From the NCBI GenBank assembly GCA_029961685.1, contig JARWKL010000016.1, forward strand, positions 1,121,001 through 1,185,000: a stretch of DNA of 64,000 nucleotides, in the 5' to 3' direction. The DNA is from Aristolochia californica. Its lineage: Eukaryota > Streptophyta > Magnoliopsida > Piperales > Aristolochiaceae. The notes below the pieces were generated by a model. The model saw only the letters and a list, made by a program, of their open reading frames with translations, was not told where the DNA came from and did no database searches. The translations under genes were made by a program, and so were the position numbers. Positions 1 through 12,693 of this stretch are shown here, piece by piece. Positions within the stretch are counted from its first letter, which is position 1. Each line of letters starts with the position of its first letter.

Positions 1-79
1 GAATGGATTACAATATTATCTACATCAGCGAAAAAGTGAAAAGCAGACTTTCTTCTCCAGTCCTACTGTGAAGATGAAA

Positions 80-274
80 CTATCCGGAGAAAGAACAAAT
101 GAAGGGACCGTTTATCCCGTGAAACACGAGCTTTGAAGAAACGATTTTCAGCCAAAGGGGTGTCGGATCAAAAGCCAAATCCATTAAAACGCTTGACATG
201 GTTTGGCTTTGATGTACTGCTGTGATGAACCACTCAAGGATATCCAAATCTGTGTTTGTGGTTTCTCCAAGTCT
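80..274 (-). CDS. Candidate terminal exon of an unidentified gene
   Basis: The minus strand shows a pyrimidine-rich stretch ending in GTGCAG at 280-275, a usable 3' splice site. It is followed by an open frame of about 64 codons (starting RLGETTNTDLDILEWF) that ends in a stop at 80-82. The peptide is of ordinary composition, mixed hydrophobic and acidic, and not low complexity, which is why I keep it. I do not recognise the family. It could be the last exon of a minus-strand gene whose earlier exons lie at higher coordinates, possibly the frame at 788-1288, but I could not chain the two with matching splice sites. Chance open frames of this size are common in plant DNA. Confidence 0.3.
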   Translation of the reverse strand, partial: RLGETTNTDLDILEWFITAVHQSQTMSSVLMDLAFDPTPLWLKIVSSKLVFHGINGPFICSFSG

Positions 275-787
275 CTGCACTGGACCAATTACAATTTTTT
301 CAAGTATTTAATTGTTTGAATTTTATGTGTTTCTGTGTGGACTTCTGGAATCATCAATCGAAAGAAATAAATGCTTCTGATTTGAACCCCCAAGTGGGTC
401 TGTAGCCTTGGAATGTCTCTTCCTTTACTCTCACTCTATTTCATGCCGAGACGTTAATTGAAATTCAGGGGGTTTAAATTACCCTGATCATGGGTTTTCT
501 CTTTAAGAGAAAACTAACGATGAACGGAGAGGATAGATAAAAGGCTTCATATGAAAACAGACGTACGGGAATTTTTGTATTGTCTATAAATGCTTGACAG
601 GTATAATGTTTACGATTTTATTAAATGTGATGTTTTAATGCCGAAGGTTCAGTAGCTGTCACTGGTGCGAGCAGATATGGAATTTCCTGCCTTAAATTAT
701 CATGGAATGGGAGCCAATTTCTGTTCTGGGTTCTAACTTCTAATCCCTTTTCTTCTGTTTTAAATCCAGGAAAGCAAATAGGCGACA

Positions 788-1248
788 TCAGTGGAACTCG
801 TCAGAGTCCACCATTGTCGAGGGCCAAAGGTTACGGGAGCACAGAAATGTGGAAACAGAGTGGTTGAGCCTTGAAAAGGAAGCTCTCAGAGTTATTAACT
901 TGTTTATACAGTAATCATGGTCCACACATTTTGACAGTTCGAGGGGAGATGGAGGGGACCCTGTTACAGTTAGATTATTGTACAACAAACCATTAACTTC
1001 ATCAATCATGAAGTGGCCATCTCCGAAGATGCTTCCAATTTGGTACATCTCTCCCATCTCTCTTTCTTCTCTTTTCACATCAGAACTCAATTCCTTTATT
1101 TCATACTGGGTTTGAAGATCGATGGAGGATTTGATTGAATAGCTGAGGATTAAAGTGAAGCACGTTGGGTTGGCTTCTGCTACAAGCACCCACAAAAGTA
1201 AAAGTAAAACAGCTTTTAAGTCTTCTACTGCTTTGATTTCCTCAAAAT

Positions 1249-1286
<38 letters not shown>

Positions 1287-1288
1287 AT
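788..1288 (-). CDS. Unidentified open frame with a hydrophobic segment
   Basis: This is a 166-codon frame. The first dozen codons are a translated (GA)n microsatellite (Arg-Glu repeats), so the true start is uncertain and the repeat probably belongs to a 5' leader or an upstream exon. A strongly hydrophobic stretch (LKAVLLLLLWVLVAEA) at about residues 24-39 could be a signal anchor or signal peptide. It is followed by a charged region (EIKELSSDVKREEREMGEM). The part up to about residue 100 looks like real coding sequence; beyond that it may be read-through into an intron. I do not recognise a family. It may be the first coding exon of the gene whose last exon I propose at 80-274. Confidence 0.33.
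1250..1285. repeat. (CT)n/(GA)n microsatellite
   Basis: An uninterrupted run of CT dinucleotides on the plus strand. It forms the start of the 788-1288 open frame on the other strand. Unlike the other GA tracts in this window it lacks the conserved hairpin flank described at 32.5 kb. Confidence 0.9.
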
Positions 1289-1289
1289 G

Positions 1290-3600
1290 TGAGGTCATGT
1301 GGAGTTAAGGTCAGGGAAAGCTTTGGAGATGCAAACATGATAGGGTGTGTTTTGGAAAGTTAATAATATTCTTAATCTTCTTTCAAGTGAAAGGAAAAGG
1401 AACCTGCTGTGAAAAGAAGTTTGGAGGATACCCAATCTTAAAGGATTAGGAAAAAGCTCAGTTGGAGAGAAGTTGGGATAAGGATTGCTAAAGGTAAGTC
1501 TCGCTTGCTACAATCCTTTTCCTTTTGCCAATTATTTTATTAAGACTCAAACCTACCTTCCTAATACTAAATTATCATCTTTACACCATTATGAGCACTG
1601 TTTGCAAAAGGGGGTTGAAAATGAGGATGGGAGAGATGTCATGAAAATGACCCAAACCATTTTTCTACAATGTTCCCAATAATGGCTGCATTGGCTTTGT
1701 TGGGGTAGTTATTGTGGGTAGGATTCGGATCTCTGTGATGTTTACAGTAGCAAAGGTGCTTTTGACATTAACAGTAACCCCTCTCGTGTTCAATGGATAC
1801 AATTAACTTTCAGTTTCTCTGAGTTTCAGAGTTGATGGAATGCGGAAAGTTTGAAGCTTTACTTTCATGGAGTTGGATATGGAATCCCATTATTTACCAG
1901 CCAAAGTACGAAAAGAATGAACAACACGAAAGAAAGGATGGAAGACAGAAAAGAAGCCGATTTGGTTCTTTTCAGTTTTATTAAGAAGAATGATTCCAGG
2001 CATTACTGAAAGAACATTGATAAGAGTTTCTGTCATCTCAAAGTACCTAAGGATGTGAAGAACATCTCCTCTGCTCCCTCTGGCAGCTGAGAGAATTGAA
2101 GATGCTTCAGTGGGGAACCTATGAAAGTAAGGATACCCATTAAAGAAAAAGAAAAGGTTATCTTCTGGTTAGGATTGTAATTGGTAATGGATAAGCATTA
2201 CAAAAAGAGAGTAATAGATTAGGAAATTATTTCAACCATGACATCAAATATTCTAATCAAGTATAGAAAATGCTGTTAGGTTTGGATGTCAACAAGGAGG
2301 AAGAGGATTCATGCCATGTCACTTCCCACTGTGGAGACATATTCACTGCCAAATTCTATGGGAAATTCGGTGCTTCGTGGGTTTTCCTTTTCCTTTTCAG
2401 AGAGTGACTTCTCAGATGCATACAAAGTTGTATGGACAAAAACAAAAAAGAGTTGTTGTTTCTGTCTTCACTGTAACCCACTTTACATGATTGAAGACAA
2501 GACTACGAACCAGAGACAAATATACTAGTAAAAGAACAAAGACTGGAAATAATTTCACTTCATCATCTCCTATACTTTTCTTGAGTTTATGGAAAAAAGA
2601 AGAATCAGGGATTTGTTTAAAGTTTCGTAAACCAGAGGAGCCTAACTCTAGTCTTCGTCTTCTTCTTTGGGTCGTTTCTCTGGAGAAAACTATAAAAAAG
2701 AAAACATCAACAGAGAAATGATTGGTTTGCTGATCTTAAGAAACTTGAAGAAAGTACGAGTGTAGTTAGGTGCAGCAGCTAGTACGTGTCTTCTTCTTCC
2801 ATGTCTTGACGCACAGCTTTCTCCCTGAACACGACAAACACTAATTCCGAACTCGTCTTGAGTAATCAAATTCAAGAAAACTAAGGAAAAGAAAAAGAAG
2901 GGGTCTTGAGATTCGTTTCATGGCTTAATTAAGAATCATGTTTAGGATGATTAGTCGTGGATTAAACAAAAATAAAATTGATCACTCGTCTTGGTAAGCC
3001 TGCAATATAAAGAGTTTTTTAAACTTGAGAAAGCTTCGGATTAGTCTTCTGATTGACTTCGATTACGCCAAAAGCTGCGATTCGTGAGATGACTGATTGA
3101 TTAAAGTAGAAGATATGAAGATATAGATAAAATATAATCCCAATGGCTGGCCAAATGGGTGGAACCCCAAGTCGGTTTCTCACTTTTCCTCACTGCTGAG
3201 AGACGCAAAGCAGGCCATGTTTCATTTCAGACTCTTCAGCGAGATTGGTTAAGGATTCTATGTGCCCACCAACTCCATTGACGAAGTAACTTTACTTTCA
3301 GTTGAAGTCCATTTGAAACTGAAAAGTTCGATCAATGCAACTTTGACCAATCAAGCTGGAATGACACAGTTTTCGTTGCATTTGGTGACACAATCTTGAT
3401 AATTTTGGAACTCGTGGAGAGCCACTTTAAAAAACTACAAATGAGAATTCAATTAGAATCGGAACTGCACAGACAAATCAGTCGTTTGATTCATTTTGCA
3501 TTCAAGCTTCTCTCACATGGATGATCGAAAGAATTATCTATTTACAAGAGATCCATCAACATACATCACACCAATTACACAATTACACATGACGGCCATT
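1290..3600. other. Intergenic stretch, no supported gene
   Basis: Short open frames occur on both strands (for example 2286-2528 plus and 2690-2875 minus), but none has a recognisable domain, consistent splice sites or non-random composition. Its right end probably holds the 3' UTR of the RMD5-like gene. No repeat or RNA gene is evident. Confidence 0.5.
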
Positions 3601-3638
3601 TGGGACTTTTTGTCTTTTCATTCACAAACACGGATCTA

Positions 3639-4796
3639 TCATAAATATAGCTGCCTACACTGAGCTACGGTGGCCTCAAGAGGACAGTATGGGCATTTGA
3701 AAGTGCGAGTGCTACTCTTTGACAATTTTACAATAGACTGCTTGCACAAAACATGTCCACAAGGCATCAGCATAGGCGGATTTTCTTCACTTCCCTGCTC
3801 TCGTGAAACTGGACATACAAATATTGAGTGGAACTGGAATTCTCTCCCCAAATCAACAGGCACTGGTAACTGCTTCATTACCTGCCATTCCTGCTTCTTT
3901 GCCGCCATGACATTCATTAGCTTCAGTAAAGTAGGTAACCCTTGAATCCCTGCAGCTATAGCAACACTTAGAGGGCTAACATAAGACTGGCCCAAAAGCC
4001 TGCAGAACTGCTGGGTCAGTTCCTCTGCCAGCTTCTCCCAGTGTGATGGAGACAGGAGCTCAGCATATGGTGATTGGTCAAGCCGCCCCGCCCACAAAAG
4101 ACCACACATGAGTTTCTGAAACTCTTGCATATGGGTCAAAGCAAATGGAGCTAGGTGAGTCTTGGCATAGTTAAGTGCATCACTTCTGCTACCTTGCTGG
4201 AGTATTTCTACAAACTGTAACCGGCGAAGTTTCAATTCAAGATCGGATCCATTCTGCAAGAGGGGGTCCCTATTGGTAGTAGACCAAGTAAGGGCAGGTC
4301 CAAGATTTCTAGATTTCATGGCTTCAAGTATTTGATACATTTCCAAAAAGGGGAATTTCAGTGTGGTTGCCTCTGGTTCATTGGCCTCATTTACAAAACA
4401 ATCTCCAAGTTCAAAGAGGCCCTGCCGGTAGAAATGACCGGCAATTATTTGGTTCACTGTATGACTATCAAACTCAACATTCCGGTAAGTTTTTGATATA
4501 TCTGGAATAAATGACTTCTCAAGGAGTTTGGCATACTTGCTTAGTGAAATGTTAAGTTCCTTCTGGGATCCTTCCAGCTGGTTAATGGGCCCAATCTCTT
4601 TCAGTTTATTACTTAGTTCTTTAAGAAATACTTTCTGATCGAGGGCAGAGGCCACATCCTCAGACGACTGTATTTTTGCCAGAGCGGTTTCCATTTCTCG
4701 CCCAACCTGGTCTACTACTTCTTGCGCCTTGGAAGTAGACAACTTCTGCTTCTTGGAAACACGATCAAAAGCGTCTTTAATTGTGTTGAGCTCCAT
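3639..4796 (-). CDS. RMD5: RMD5/GID2-like RING E3 ubiquitin ligase subunit
   Basis: The 385-residue product matches the plant 'protein RMD5 homolog', a subunit of the GID/CTLH ubiquitin ligase, which in yeast degrades gluconeogenic enzymes. I chose the ATG at 4796 because the protein then begins MELNTIKDAFDRVSKKQK, as plant homologues do. An in-frame ATG ten codons upstream (4826) lies on the intron side of a splice acceptor (GTGCAG, exon from 4820). A LisH-like helix pair lies at about residues 120-150 (IIAGHFYRQGLFELGDCF). A CTLH/CRA region follows to about 300 (LRRLQFVEILQQGSRSDAL). A C-terminal RMD5-type RING starts near 326, with Cys328, Cys346, His348, Cys351, Cys368 and Cys371. This RING family is known to be degenerate at some zinc positions. 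The coding region is a single exon with no stops, of normal length for the family. It is single-copy in this window. Confidence 0.93.
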   Translation of the reverse strand: MELNTIKDAFDRVSKKQKLSTSKAQEVVDQVGREMETALAKIQSSEDVASALDQKVFLKELSNKLKEIGPINQLEGSQKELNISLSKYAKLLEKSFIPDISKTYRNVEFDSHTVNQIIAGHFYRQGLFELGDCFVNEANEPEATTLKFPFLEMYQILEAMKSRNLGPALTWSTTNRDPLLQNGSDLELKLRRLQFVEILQQGSRSDALNYAKTHLAPFALTHMQEFQKLMCGLLWAGRLDQSPYAELLSPSHWEKLAEELTQQFCRLLGQSYVSPLSVAIAAGIQGLPTLLKLMNVMAAKKQEWQVMKQLPVPVDLGREFQFHSIFVCPVSREQGSEENPPMLMPCGHVLCKQSIVKLSKSSTRTFKCPYCPLEATVAQCRQLYL

Positions 4797-6269
4797 GTTT
4801 GCTCGTAGTGCTTGGGTAACCTGCACTTTTTAGTACAATTGAAACAGCATTAACCAAAACTTGATGTAAAATAGCTACGTTTCTCAAATGCAAAATAGTA
4901 ACACATGAGAATCAGTAATAGATTGAATCTAAGACAGTCATACATAATACCACTGCAAACTTATTCTAACCAAGAAAATCTCGGTCATTCAAGACTGTCA
5001 TTCAAAATAATTGATTGAAAGGCTTCTGCAGCTCAAAATTTGTCTCACTTTTTGTAATACGGGTAGGACCCTCACCACTCAAAGGATCTCAAGTGAATGA
5101 AGCACAGGCACTTCCTGAAGAAGGTTCAGCAATCAGAGTAAATTTTAAGACCAGCCTCTGATTCTTTCTTTACCTCTAATACAAATTTTAATAACATATC
5201 TTTATCAATTTTTTGACATACTCAGACGAGTCATATACATTATTTTTTCTTTTCATATTTACAAGGCATCTTGCCAGTACAGCTAGTCAATTTTCCCAAA
5301 GATGGGATGCCATGATTTCAACTAATAAAAAAACACATTATCCTCACCACCTTCATCTGTTGCTACCTAGTTAGTTAGAATGCCCGGATAAAGCTGTCAT
5401 AAGCTTCCTCAACCTGCTAGTGACTACTTAAGCCAAGCAACTTCTTCTTCCAGACTTGTATGGCATTTCTTTAGCTTTAAGATAACATAACAAACCAACT
5501 AATTCTTCACCCAGTTTACGATTAGCATAGTAGTAAAATCCTGGGGTACCTATATCCATATCTGGTATCATATCAGGACCACTAAAATCTGATAAGATTT
5601 ACCAATACGTATTGCATAGTACTGCAACATAGAGGTATATATCAAATAAAACAGGTAATAAAATTATGCTAAACTCTCGATATATAATTGTGTAAGATAT
5701 TGTGCCACCCACCTCAAAATCTAACATATCACCTGAAATGCGATACATATCGGCAACATTGGTAAAATCTTAAAATAATAAAAATAAACTTCTTTTGCTT
5801 TCTTAGAAAATCTTATTAGAAATATTTAATACAGAATTATTGACTAATCATATTTTTAAGACAAGTAAAAGAAATTGATTTTTTTAGGAAGACAGTACCA
5901 TGACTTTCACTGCTCATAATTAAAATACTCAACTTTTTTTTGGAAGCCAATCCATATTCAGCAAGGAAGACTGCATTTGCTTAAAATTGTAGAATCCCAA
6001 AAAAAAAACAAAAACATGAACAAATTAGCATGTGTAGAAGCTACAGGACATGCAACTTAGGTTGTCCTTACATGGATTCACCCTCCCAGCATACATTTTT
6101 TGAGACAGTTCATTTCAGCAGTGGAAGTAGCCCTCCAGAAGATTGATTTCGCCCTGAAATGTTGTTGGCAAAGAGGAGACTCCTCCAAGCACTTGGCACA
6201 TGTTGCTTATAATGCCAAAGAATAAAGACTCAAGTGGGATTTCCTTTTTTTCTTCTTCTTTTTTAATCT

Positions 6270-6475
6270 TTTTTTTTTTTATAAAAGTGGTAATGTACTA
6301 AACAGAAGAAGAAAATTACAAACTAAGGGGGTTTCCCGTTACAACCATTGCAGCATTTTTTAAACTTGACCACACATATGCACAAACTACACTCAGTACC
6401 CCTGGTGAGATAACGAACCTTAGACCTCATGCTTAAAACCCCTCGTGTAGCCATTGAGCTAACCAATCCGCACAG
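6270..6475 (-). mobile_element. tRNA-derived SINE
   Basis: Read on the minus strand, the head carries a pol III A-box-like motif (GGTTAGCTCAATGG, 6451-6464). About 40 bp later comes a B-box-like motif (GGTTCGTTATC, 6419-6409). A tRNA-unrelated body follows, and the element ends in TATAAAAAA-type sequence at the low-coordinate end. This is the standard plan of plant SINEs. The target-site duplication is not clear. It lies in the large leader intron of the RMD5-like gene, in the same orientation as that gene. Confidence 0.7.
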
Positions 6476-7879
6476 TAGTAGATCCTACTGAGGAAAAAAA
6501 AAGTAACAAAAGAGAAAATAGAATGCCTGGAGAAAGAGGGGAGGATGAGAGAGAAACAAGGATAGGAGACCTGTTCCACTTGTTGTTTCTACCATGTTGA
6601 GAAAAAAAAAAAAAAGTGCTCCTTCTATCAGACATAGAAAAAAAGGTAGGCAGAAAGAAGATGTTCTCTCCACCATGTTGTGAAAGAAGGCTGCAATACA
6701 CTTACAAGGTGTTCCTATTGTTGTTTCTACCATGTTGTAAAAGAAAACTTCACAATTCCAAGGGACTTTTATGTGATCTTGTGCCGAAAGTCACAACTTC
6801 ACCCTTTCAAAATTTTGAAATTCCAAAAATACCTCATGATAATTTCTGAATGAAAATGTCTTTCTTCTATAAAAGTTTGAGAAATCAAAGCATCTGTAAA
6901 CCATAAAAACCACGTCACTATTGTGAACATGATCTATTTTCATATTTACAATGACAGATGAGCACAACTCATCAATTTTGCTCAAGAAGGGATACCATGG
7001 AGTCAACTTATAGAAACTATGTAATCAAATCCCTACCACAACTATAATTGCAGCAACATAATATCTCTCCTCCATTCTACTCTTAGTTAAATCCACCACT
7101 AAGTTACTCTTCTTCACTCTATCCTTACCATTTCCATCCAGGTTATGTCAGCCTTTTCCTATTTCTTCAACCAATAATAACAAGAATCTCCTTGTGGTGG
7201 TCCACCGTTATTCACATTTAATACATGCCTGGACTATCTCAAGTTCGCTCTTTCTTTCTCATCTATTTGAGCTACCCCTAAATATTCTCTCAATTTACTA
7301 ATTTAGTGTTTTCTTCACTGGTTTTGCCACATGTCCACCACAACCTACTCATGTGGACCGCCTTAATCTAATGTGATTACAGCATTTTAATATCCAACAT
7401 TCTGCAATAAGGATGGCTTGCCTAATGGCTGTCCCATAAAATTTGCTTTCACCTGTTTCAGCATCCACCTATCACGTAATGCTCTGAACAGCAACCACAT
7501 TTGTTCAACAGGGATTGTCTACAGATACGGGCATTAAACTCATTCATGATAAATGCAAAAGATATAAGGACAAAGCTGATCCTTACAAATCAACTTATAA
7601 ACAATCTATTATTCTCATGATCTTCATAGCGTACTTGTATGTATTTTTGGGATGACACTAATTGATATACCCTTTTAGGACATTAGGTCCTTACCATTCT
7701 CCCGGCATTTCTACAATACCAGAAGTTAGAAATCACAATGTGCAAAGGAGAAGTGAAAGAGAGAACATATTTCAAACAACGAAGAAAAATATTGAGAGAG
7801 AAAATATTTGGGAAAAAAAGATAACAAAAAATAGAAAAGACAAATATAACAAATTATTAACAAAGGTTGGCGAAGATGG

Positions 7880-7993
7880 ACAAGGAGATACCCCTATCCA
7901 CACAGCTATTAGCTAAGAGAACCAAACTTTTATTGGACAACGAGATACCCCTGTCCACACAGCTATTAGCTAAGAGAACCTAACTTTTATTGA
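7880..7993. repeat. 57-bp tandem duplication
   Basis: Two adjacent copies of a ~57-bp unit (starting ACAAGGAGATACCCC and ACAACGAGATACCCC) with a few substitutions. It lies inside the RMD5 leader intron. Confidence 0.85.
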
Positions 7994-9657
7994 CTAATTC
8001 ATGTTCAAGAGACTATAAAAACAGACTTGCACATATCATTATCTTCCAAACTTTTGGATGATCAGATCATCCTAAAGAGAATATAGATGCTGATCAGATC
8101 ATCCTAAAGTGAGCATTCTTACCAGTAAATTTAAATATTTTAATATGCACGAACATTCAACAAAACCATATATATTTTTGAAATGATCAATCAAACCATA
8201 TATATTATTGAAAATTTCCACAGTGGGGTGAGTGAACAACAAAATCAGTGTTTTTAGTAAAGCAAATTAAAAGAAAAGCAGACTACCACAGATAATTTAA
8301 AGTAGAGTTGATCTGAGAAAGATTTTTGTAACAGATAAAAAAAAAATTAATAACCAATAAGAAGAGTAGTAACACTGAAGAAAAGGAAGGAAAGAAGGAG
8401 GTTTTCTCACATTGACCCAGAAAAACATAAAAGCTTGTCAAATTTGAAATGTGAGCTCAAAAATCTTTCATGGTTCTTCAGTTCAACATAATATTTATAA
8501 AACTAAAAAAAGGGATTCTTCATAATATTTGATAAATAGAAAAGGTGGAGAAATGTAAGTGACATATATTAACTCTATTTGAGCATTTCTAATTGAGGCA
8601 CAAATCATTGATAACACAATAAAGAGACAAAGAGAAAAACTCTCTAGCACAAAATTTTCAGGAGCAGACTAACAATTCATATCAATTGCTTTCCAAGATA
8701 CATAAGGCACTAAATTTATCTTCCCCAAGGGCAACCAAAAACCACTTGGGAGGTAGGATGACTTCTAGAAATTGAACAGACCAAAGGCAAAGCTTTTCTT
8801 TTACTGAAACTTCCAACTAGGCACTAAATTGTGAGACCATGTTTTAGAAAATAAATGCATAGTATAGCAGTAAAAAAATGTTGTGTGAAGTGAATTGGAC
8901 TCCAGCCCCAGGCTGTCAGCCATATCATTTCTCTCTCACTCTCTCACATAAGAGGGAGATAAAATAGAAACAAAAAAATTCCCTATTGAACGTCGCCGGA
9001 AAAAGTGATAAAGAGGAGAAGAAAAAGAGAGAGAATAAGAGGTGAAACTTCCTTCAAAATTTCAGAGAGAAGAAAGGTGACAACACTCTTGTGCATGCGA
9101 AGTATCAATACATCCACCACAGTTCCAAACTGCAACTTGGAGATATACAAGCGCTTGAAAGATGTTATTTGGGCACCTCACACATTGTTAGAGAATGGTT
9201 TTTGGGTCTGGTATTTTTCTTATCTTTTCAGAGTCCAAACAAAGTTGCTTTTTACCCAGACCTACAGTTGTGAAATAACATAAAAACCTGAAGAGGATTT
9301 GTTTAGGTTACTGGACAAGGACAAAAAATACAGCTTTAGCCCTATTCTACCATTTTGTAGGTTCAAAAACATACAGACGTTGAAATTAGTTTCAGTTCCT
9401 AACTTGCCCATTCCAGTACAAGCAGATACACATAAAATTGCAAAAAACAACAGATAGAGGGTCCCATGACAACCGAACTACTGGACAACTGGACAATAGG
9501 GTATTAGAGACAAATACAAGCAGCAAAAATAAGTAGTCACCATCTATCATCATTCCTCCAACAACGTTAGGGCTTTCCTATATTATATGTTATACTTAAT
9601 GCGAGGGACGATCAGCAACAGAAAAGTTTACAGACTTAAAAATAGCACAATGCTTAC

Positions 9658-9699
9658 CTGTTCAGATTTTTGCGATATTTCAAACACACTCCGCTCGTC
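9658..9699 (-). other. RMD5: Predicted non-coding leader exon 2 of the RMD5-like gene
   Basis: A 42-nt segment bounded by an acceptor (GTAACAG|GACGAG) and a consensus donor (ACAG|GTAAGC) on the minus strand, placed between the predicted first exon and the coding exon. It has no start codon and would be pure 5' UTR. Confidence 0.5.
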
Positions 9700-10153
9700 C
9701 TGTTACACACCAAACCTACACTGAGTAAAAGACGTTTTGCAGCTTAACCCGTAAGAACATGCTTATTTAGAAGCGAAATTTTGTAGCGGCTTAATACAAA
9801 TGACAGACAAAGAAGTTGTTAACTTGAACCAAATCAAATAAACAAATGGGCGCTCTGAGTTTGAGCCCAGGCGAAACAGATATAAACACGAAGGAAATAG
9901 CACGGTCAAATAAATACATTTAACTCCTCATACTGGCCATCGTCAACGCCATTCCTCCACAAGATGCAACAAGGAAAACAACAAACCAGAACTCGAATAA
10001 TGCACAGAAACCAGATGACACACATCAAATTAGAAATGAAAATCAATTTGCTCCCTCACTGATATCCGCGCCAATTAACATCCAGCAATGACCAAGAATA
10101 AGAAATCAAAGGGAAAATAATGACAAATAAATTCTTGAAAACGGAAGCTATAC

Positions 10154-10305
10154 CTCTATGCCGAGGCGCTTTAGCCAACAGTGGTAAGGGAAAGGCTAAA
10201 GGATTTTGCAAAAGAGAGAAAGAATTGAGTATTGGGAAGTGAAATCAGTCTCAAACCGAAGAGAGGCTTAAACCGGCAAACAAACCGAAGAAACAGAGAG
10301 CTGTG
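10154..10305 (-). other. RMD5: Predicted first exon (5' UTR) of the RMD5-like gene
   Basis: A donor (ATAGAG|GTATAG) ends at 10154. Upstream the sequence is purine-rich, like a plant 5' UTR. The start of transcription is estimated about 30 nt downstream of the TATA-like element at 10337-10344, so the right-hand boundary is approximate. Confidence 0.45.
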
Positions 10306-10336
10306 AAACCTGTGATGGGTGCAAGTAAACAACTTC

Positions 10337-10344
10337 TTAAATAA
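10337..10344 (-). promoter_or_regulatory. RMD5: TATA-like element for the RMD5-like gene
   Basis: TTATTTAA on the minus strand, about 180 bp upstream of the predicted first donor site. It is the best TATA candidate between the leader exons and the AT-rich intergenic DNA. Confidence 0.4.
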
Positions 10345-11787
10345 GGTCTAATATTTTGTCCGTAAGATTATTTACAATTGTACCCCTCTATAAACTCCAT
10401 ATTGACATGTGTACCCCTGCACCAACCCATGAAAGCAAAAAAACAAACTGGGTATGGGTTAAGAGGAGGTGACCCATTAATAATTAGGTTTTTTGGTTTA
10501 GTTTGGCTTGGTTTAAACATTGAGCACCCGAACCCAAATTTAACCCGAACCATATCTCCTATACATGCCCATTTGTAAAAAGAAAATTTTTATGTTATTC
10601 AAAATAGGACTCATTCAACACACAATTAACTACATTATCGTCTTTGATTTCAATTTGTATATTGATTTCAAAGTTAAAAGGCCGTACAAAAGTAAGAAAA
10701 TACACAATGAACATATAAGGACTTGTAGTAGTTCATTATCGTCTTTGCACATTATTAATTAACTCCCAAGGTGTTTACACTTTGAAAGTTAATTCATTAC
10801 GTTCGGGATTCAAACAACATCTATAACAAGTAGTCACAAAGGTTAATTATAATGTTGCCCAAATGCCACTCAATTTACTATATGAGCCAAATTATAATTC
10901 ACATCATTATATAGATTTACAATGGCTAACTAGGCTCTTTAGTCTAGACCCATAAAAAGGAATTCTCAACAACAATCTAAACCTACAAAAAGATTTCTAC
11001 AACCGCAACAAACTAGACTTCACTTTTAGACCTACAAAACGATTATGAATAGGTAAATAAGTTTTTTAGGTTGAACCTTCAATGATATTGCAACAGTTTA
11101 GACCCACAAAAAGTTATCATTAACAAACTCATAACTACAAAGGTTTTTCTCAATCAGATTGAGGTGAGAGGAGGTCTTGTGTATACAAGGTTGACCGGTT
11201 TCTTGCAAGGACTTCTTGCTCACCCTTATACATGCATACAATGCCTCTTTAATTAGGTTGATATAAAAAATAAATGACAGTTAACAAATACAAGAAATCT
11301 TATATGCTAGATCTATGTCGCAGCAGTAGTTCAATAAGTCCTTAATGGACTTGATTTTTGAAAAATAAGAATTTGAATGTTGATTGCGATATGAGTTTAC
11401 TCGTTTATTGTTGAGAAGAGAGAAAAACTTAATTCCCTCTTTCTCATGCTCTCTTTTAAGTACAATTAGGTTTTCATGTAAAAAATTCAAAAACTAGAAA
11501 AATTGCTAACAAGTTAGTTAAGCTCATTACATGCATATATGAATTCCTTTCTTAAACAAATATAATTAAAATTTTATTTTCACTCCCCTTCAAGCTATGA
11601 CATACCCAATTTGTTACATAAAAATTCAAATTATTTTCCATGAAGTGCTTCGTGAAAACATCTCTAACTTATTCGAAGGACTTTACATGTGGAATAGAAA
11701 TTGTTCCTCGCATGACAACATCTATGATGAAGTCGCAATCAATTTCAATATGTTTAATCCACTTATAAAATACTAGATTACTTTATA

Positions 11788-11894
<107 letters not shown>

Positions 11895-12628
11895 GTTTGA
11901 TTGTCATAGAACATCTACATTGAAACATCTTAGTAGTTGATTTTCTTTTGTGGTGATGCAATTGAATGCATTTCCCATATTTATGCTGATTATTTTTGTT
12001 TCCAACAATGTACTGCTCACGTATATCCAATAATCGCAAGCTTGCTATTTTAATCTTCTTGCCCTGGCGGTTTTTGGTGTCATGATGAGAATGATCTCCA
12101 AAGTTCTATTCACATGTAGGACTCCAAGATAGGCTACCTAACACTTGCTTCTCCTTGTTCCATGTTATTCAACTTAGTGATTGAAATTGAAATTGCCATG
12201 GGCTGTCCCATGTTGTTCCATACGTCACCATCTACAGAGGCATTGCCTTAATTTGTGCTAAGGTGTGTCTTAATCCGTTAACTACTTCACTCTGAAGTGC
12301 CATTTTAAAGCAAAAATTGAAGAATTAAAAGCATCGAAATTTCGGTAGTTTCTTAACAATCACTATTTTTCTAAACTAAGACTTTGTAATTAGGTTTGGT
12401 TATCAGTGAATCAAATTTGTTTTCCATCTCTTTGATTTTTCCTCCATTTCTATTAAGGATAGAACTAATTAGATATTTATATTTTTAGTAAAAAATTACT
12501 TAATTCATGGAACCATTTAACTCAATGTGTAAAAACTCCACATCTACCTAGGCCTTGTTAAAGTGCATTTTACTTACATTTGGTAAAAGTGCACAAAAAT
12601 ACGTTAGTGCACTCTGTCAATTAGGACT

Positions 12629-12646
12629 GAAAGTGAATTCACTTTC
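12629..12646. repeat. Perfect 18-bp palindrome
   Basis: GAAAGTGAATTCACTTTC reads the same on both strands. It sits about 50 bp before the start of the first ~690-bp direct repeat and may mark an element end. Confidence 0.8.
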
Positions 12647-12693
12647 ACTCCTTTTAGGGGGGAGTTAGTCAATATGACTAAGGATATGATCTT

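Larger units (their letters stand above)
4821..9657 (-). other. RMD5: Large intron in the RMD5-like 5' leader
   Basis: A consensus donor (CAG|GTAAGC, exon end 9658) and acceptor (GTGCAG|GTTACC, exon start 4820) bound a 4.8-kb interval on the minus strand, just upstream of the start codon. It is AT-rich and holds one tRNA-derived SINE, homopurine tracts and small tandem repeats, but no convincing gene. Long leader introns are common in constitutively expressed plant genes and often raise expression. That role here is inference. Confidence 0.6.

Noticed and set aside
3670..3945. Plus-strand 91-codon frame inside the RMD5-like gene
   Set aside because: It is the antisense shadow of the RING region; the minus strand carries the domain match and the full-length frame.
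6400..6470. Possible tRNA gene (A and B boxes)
   Set aside because: The boxes are present but no acceptor or anticodon stem forms, and an A-rich tail follows, so it is a SINE.
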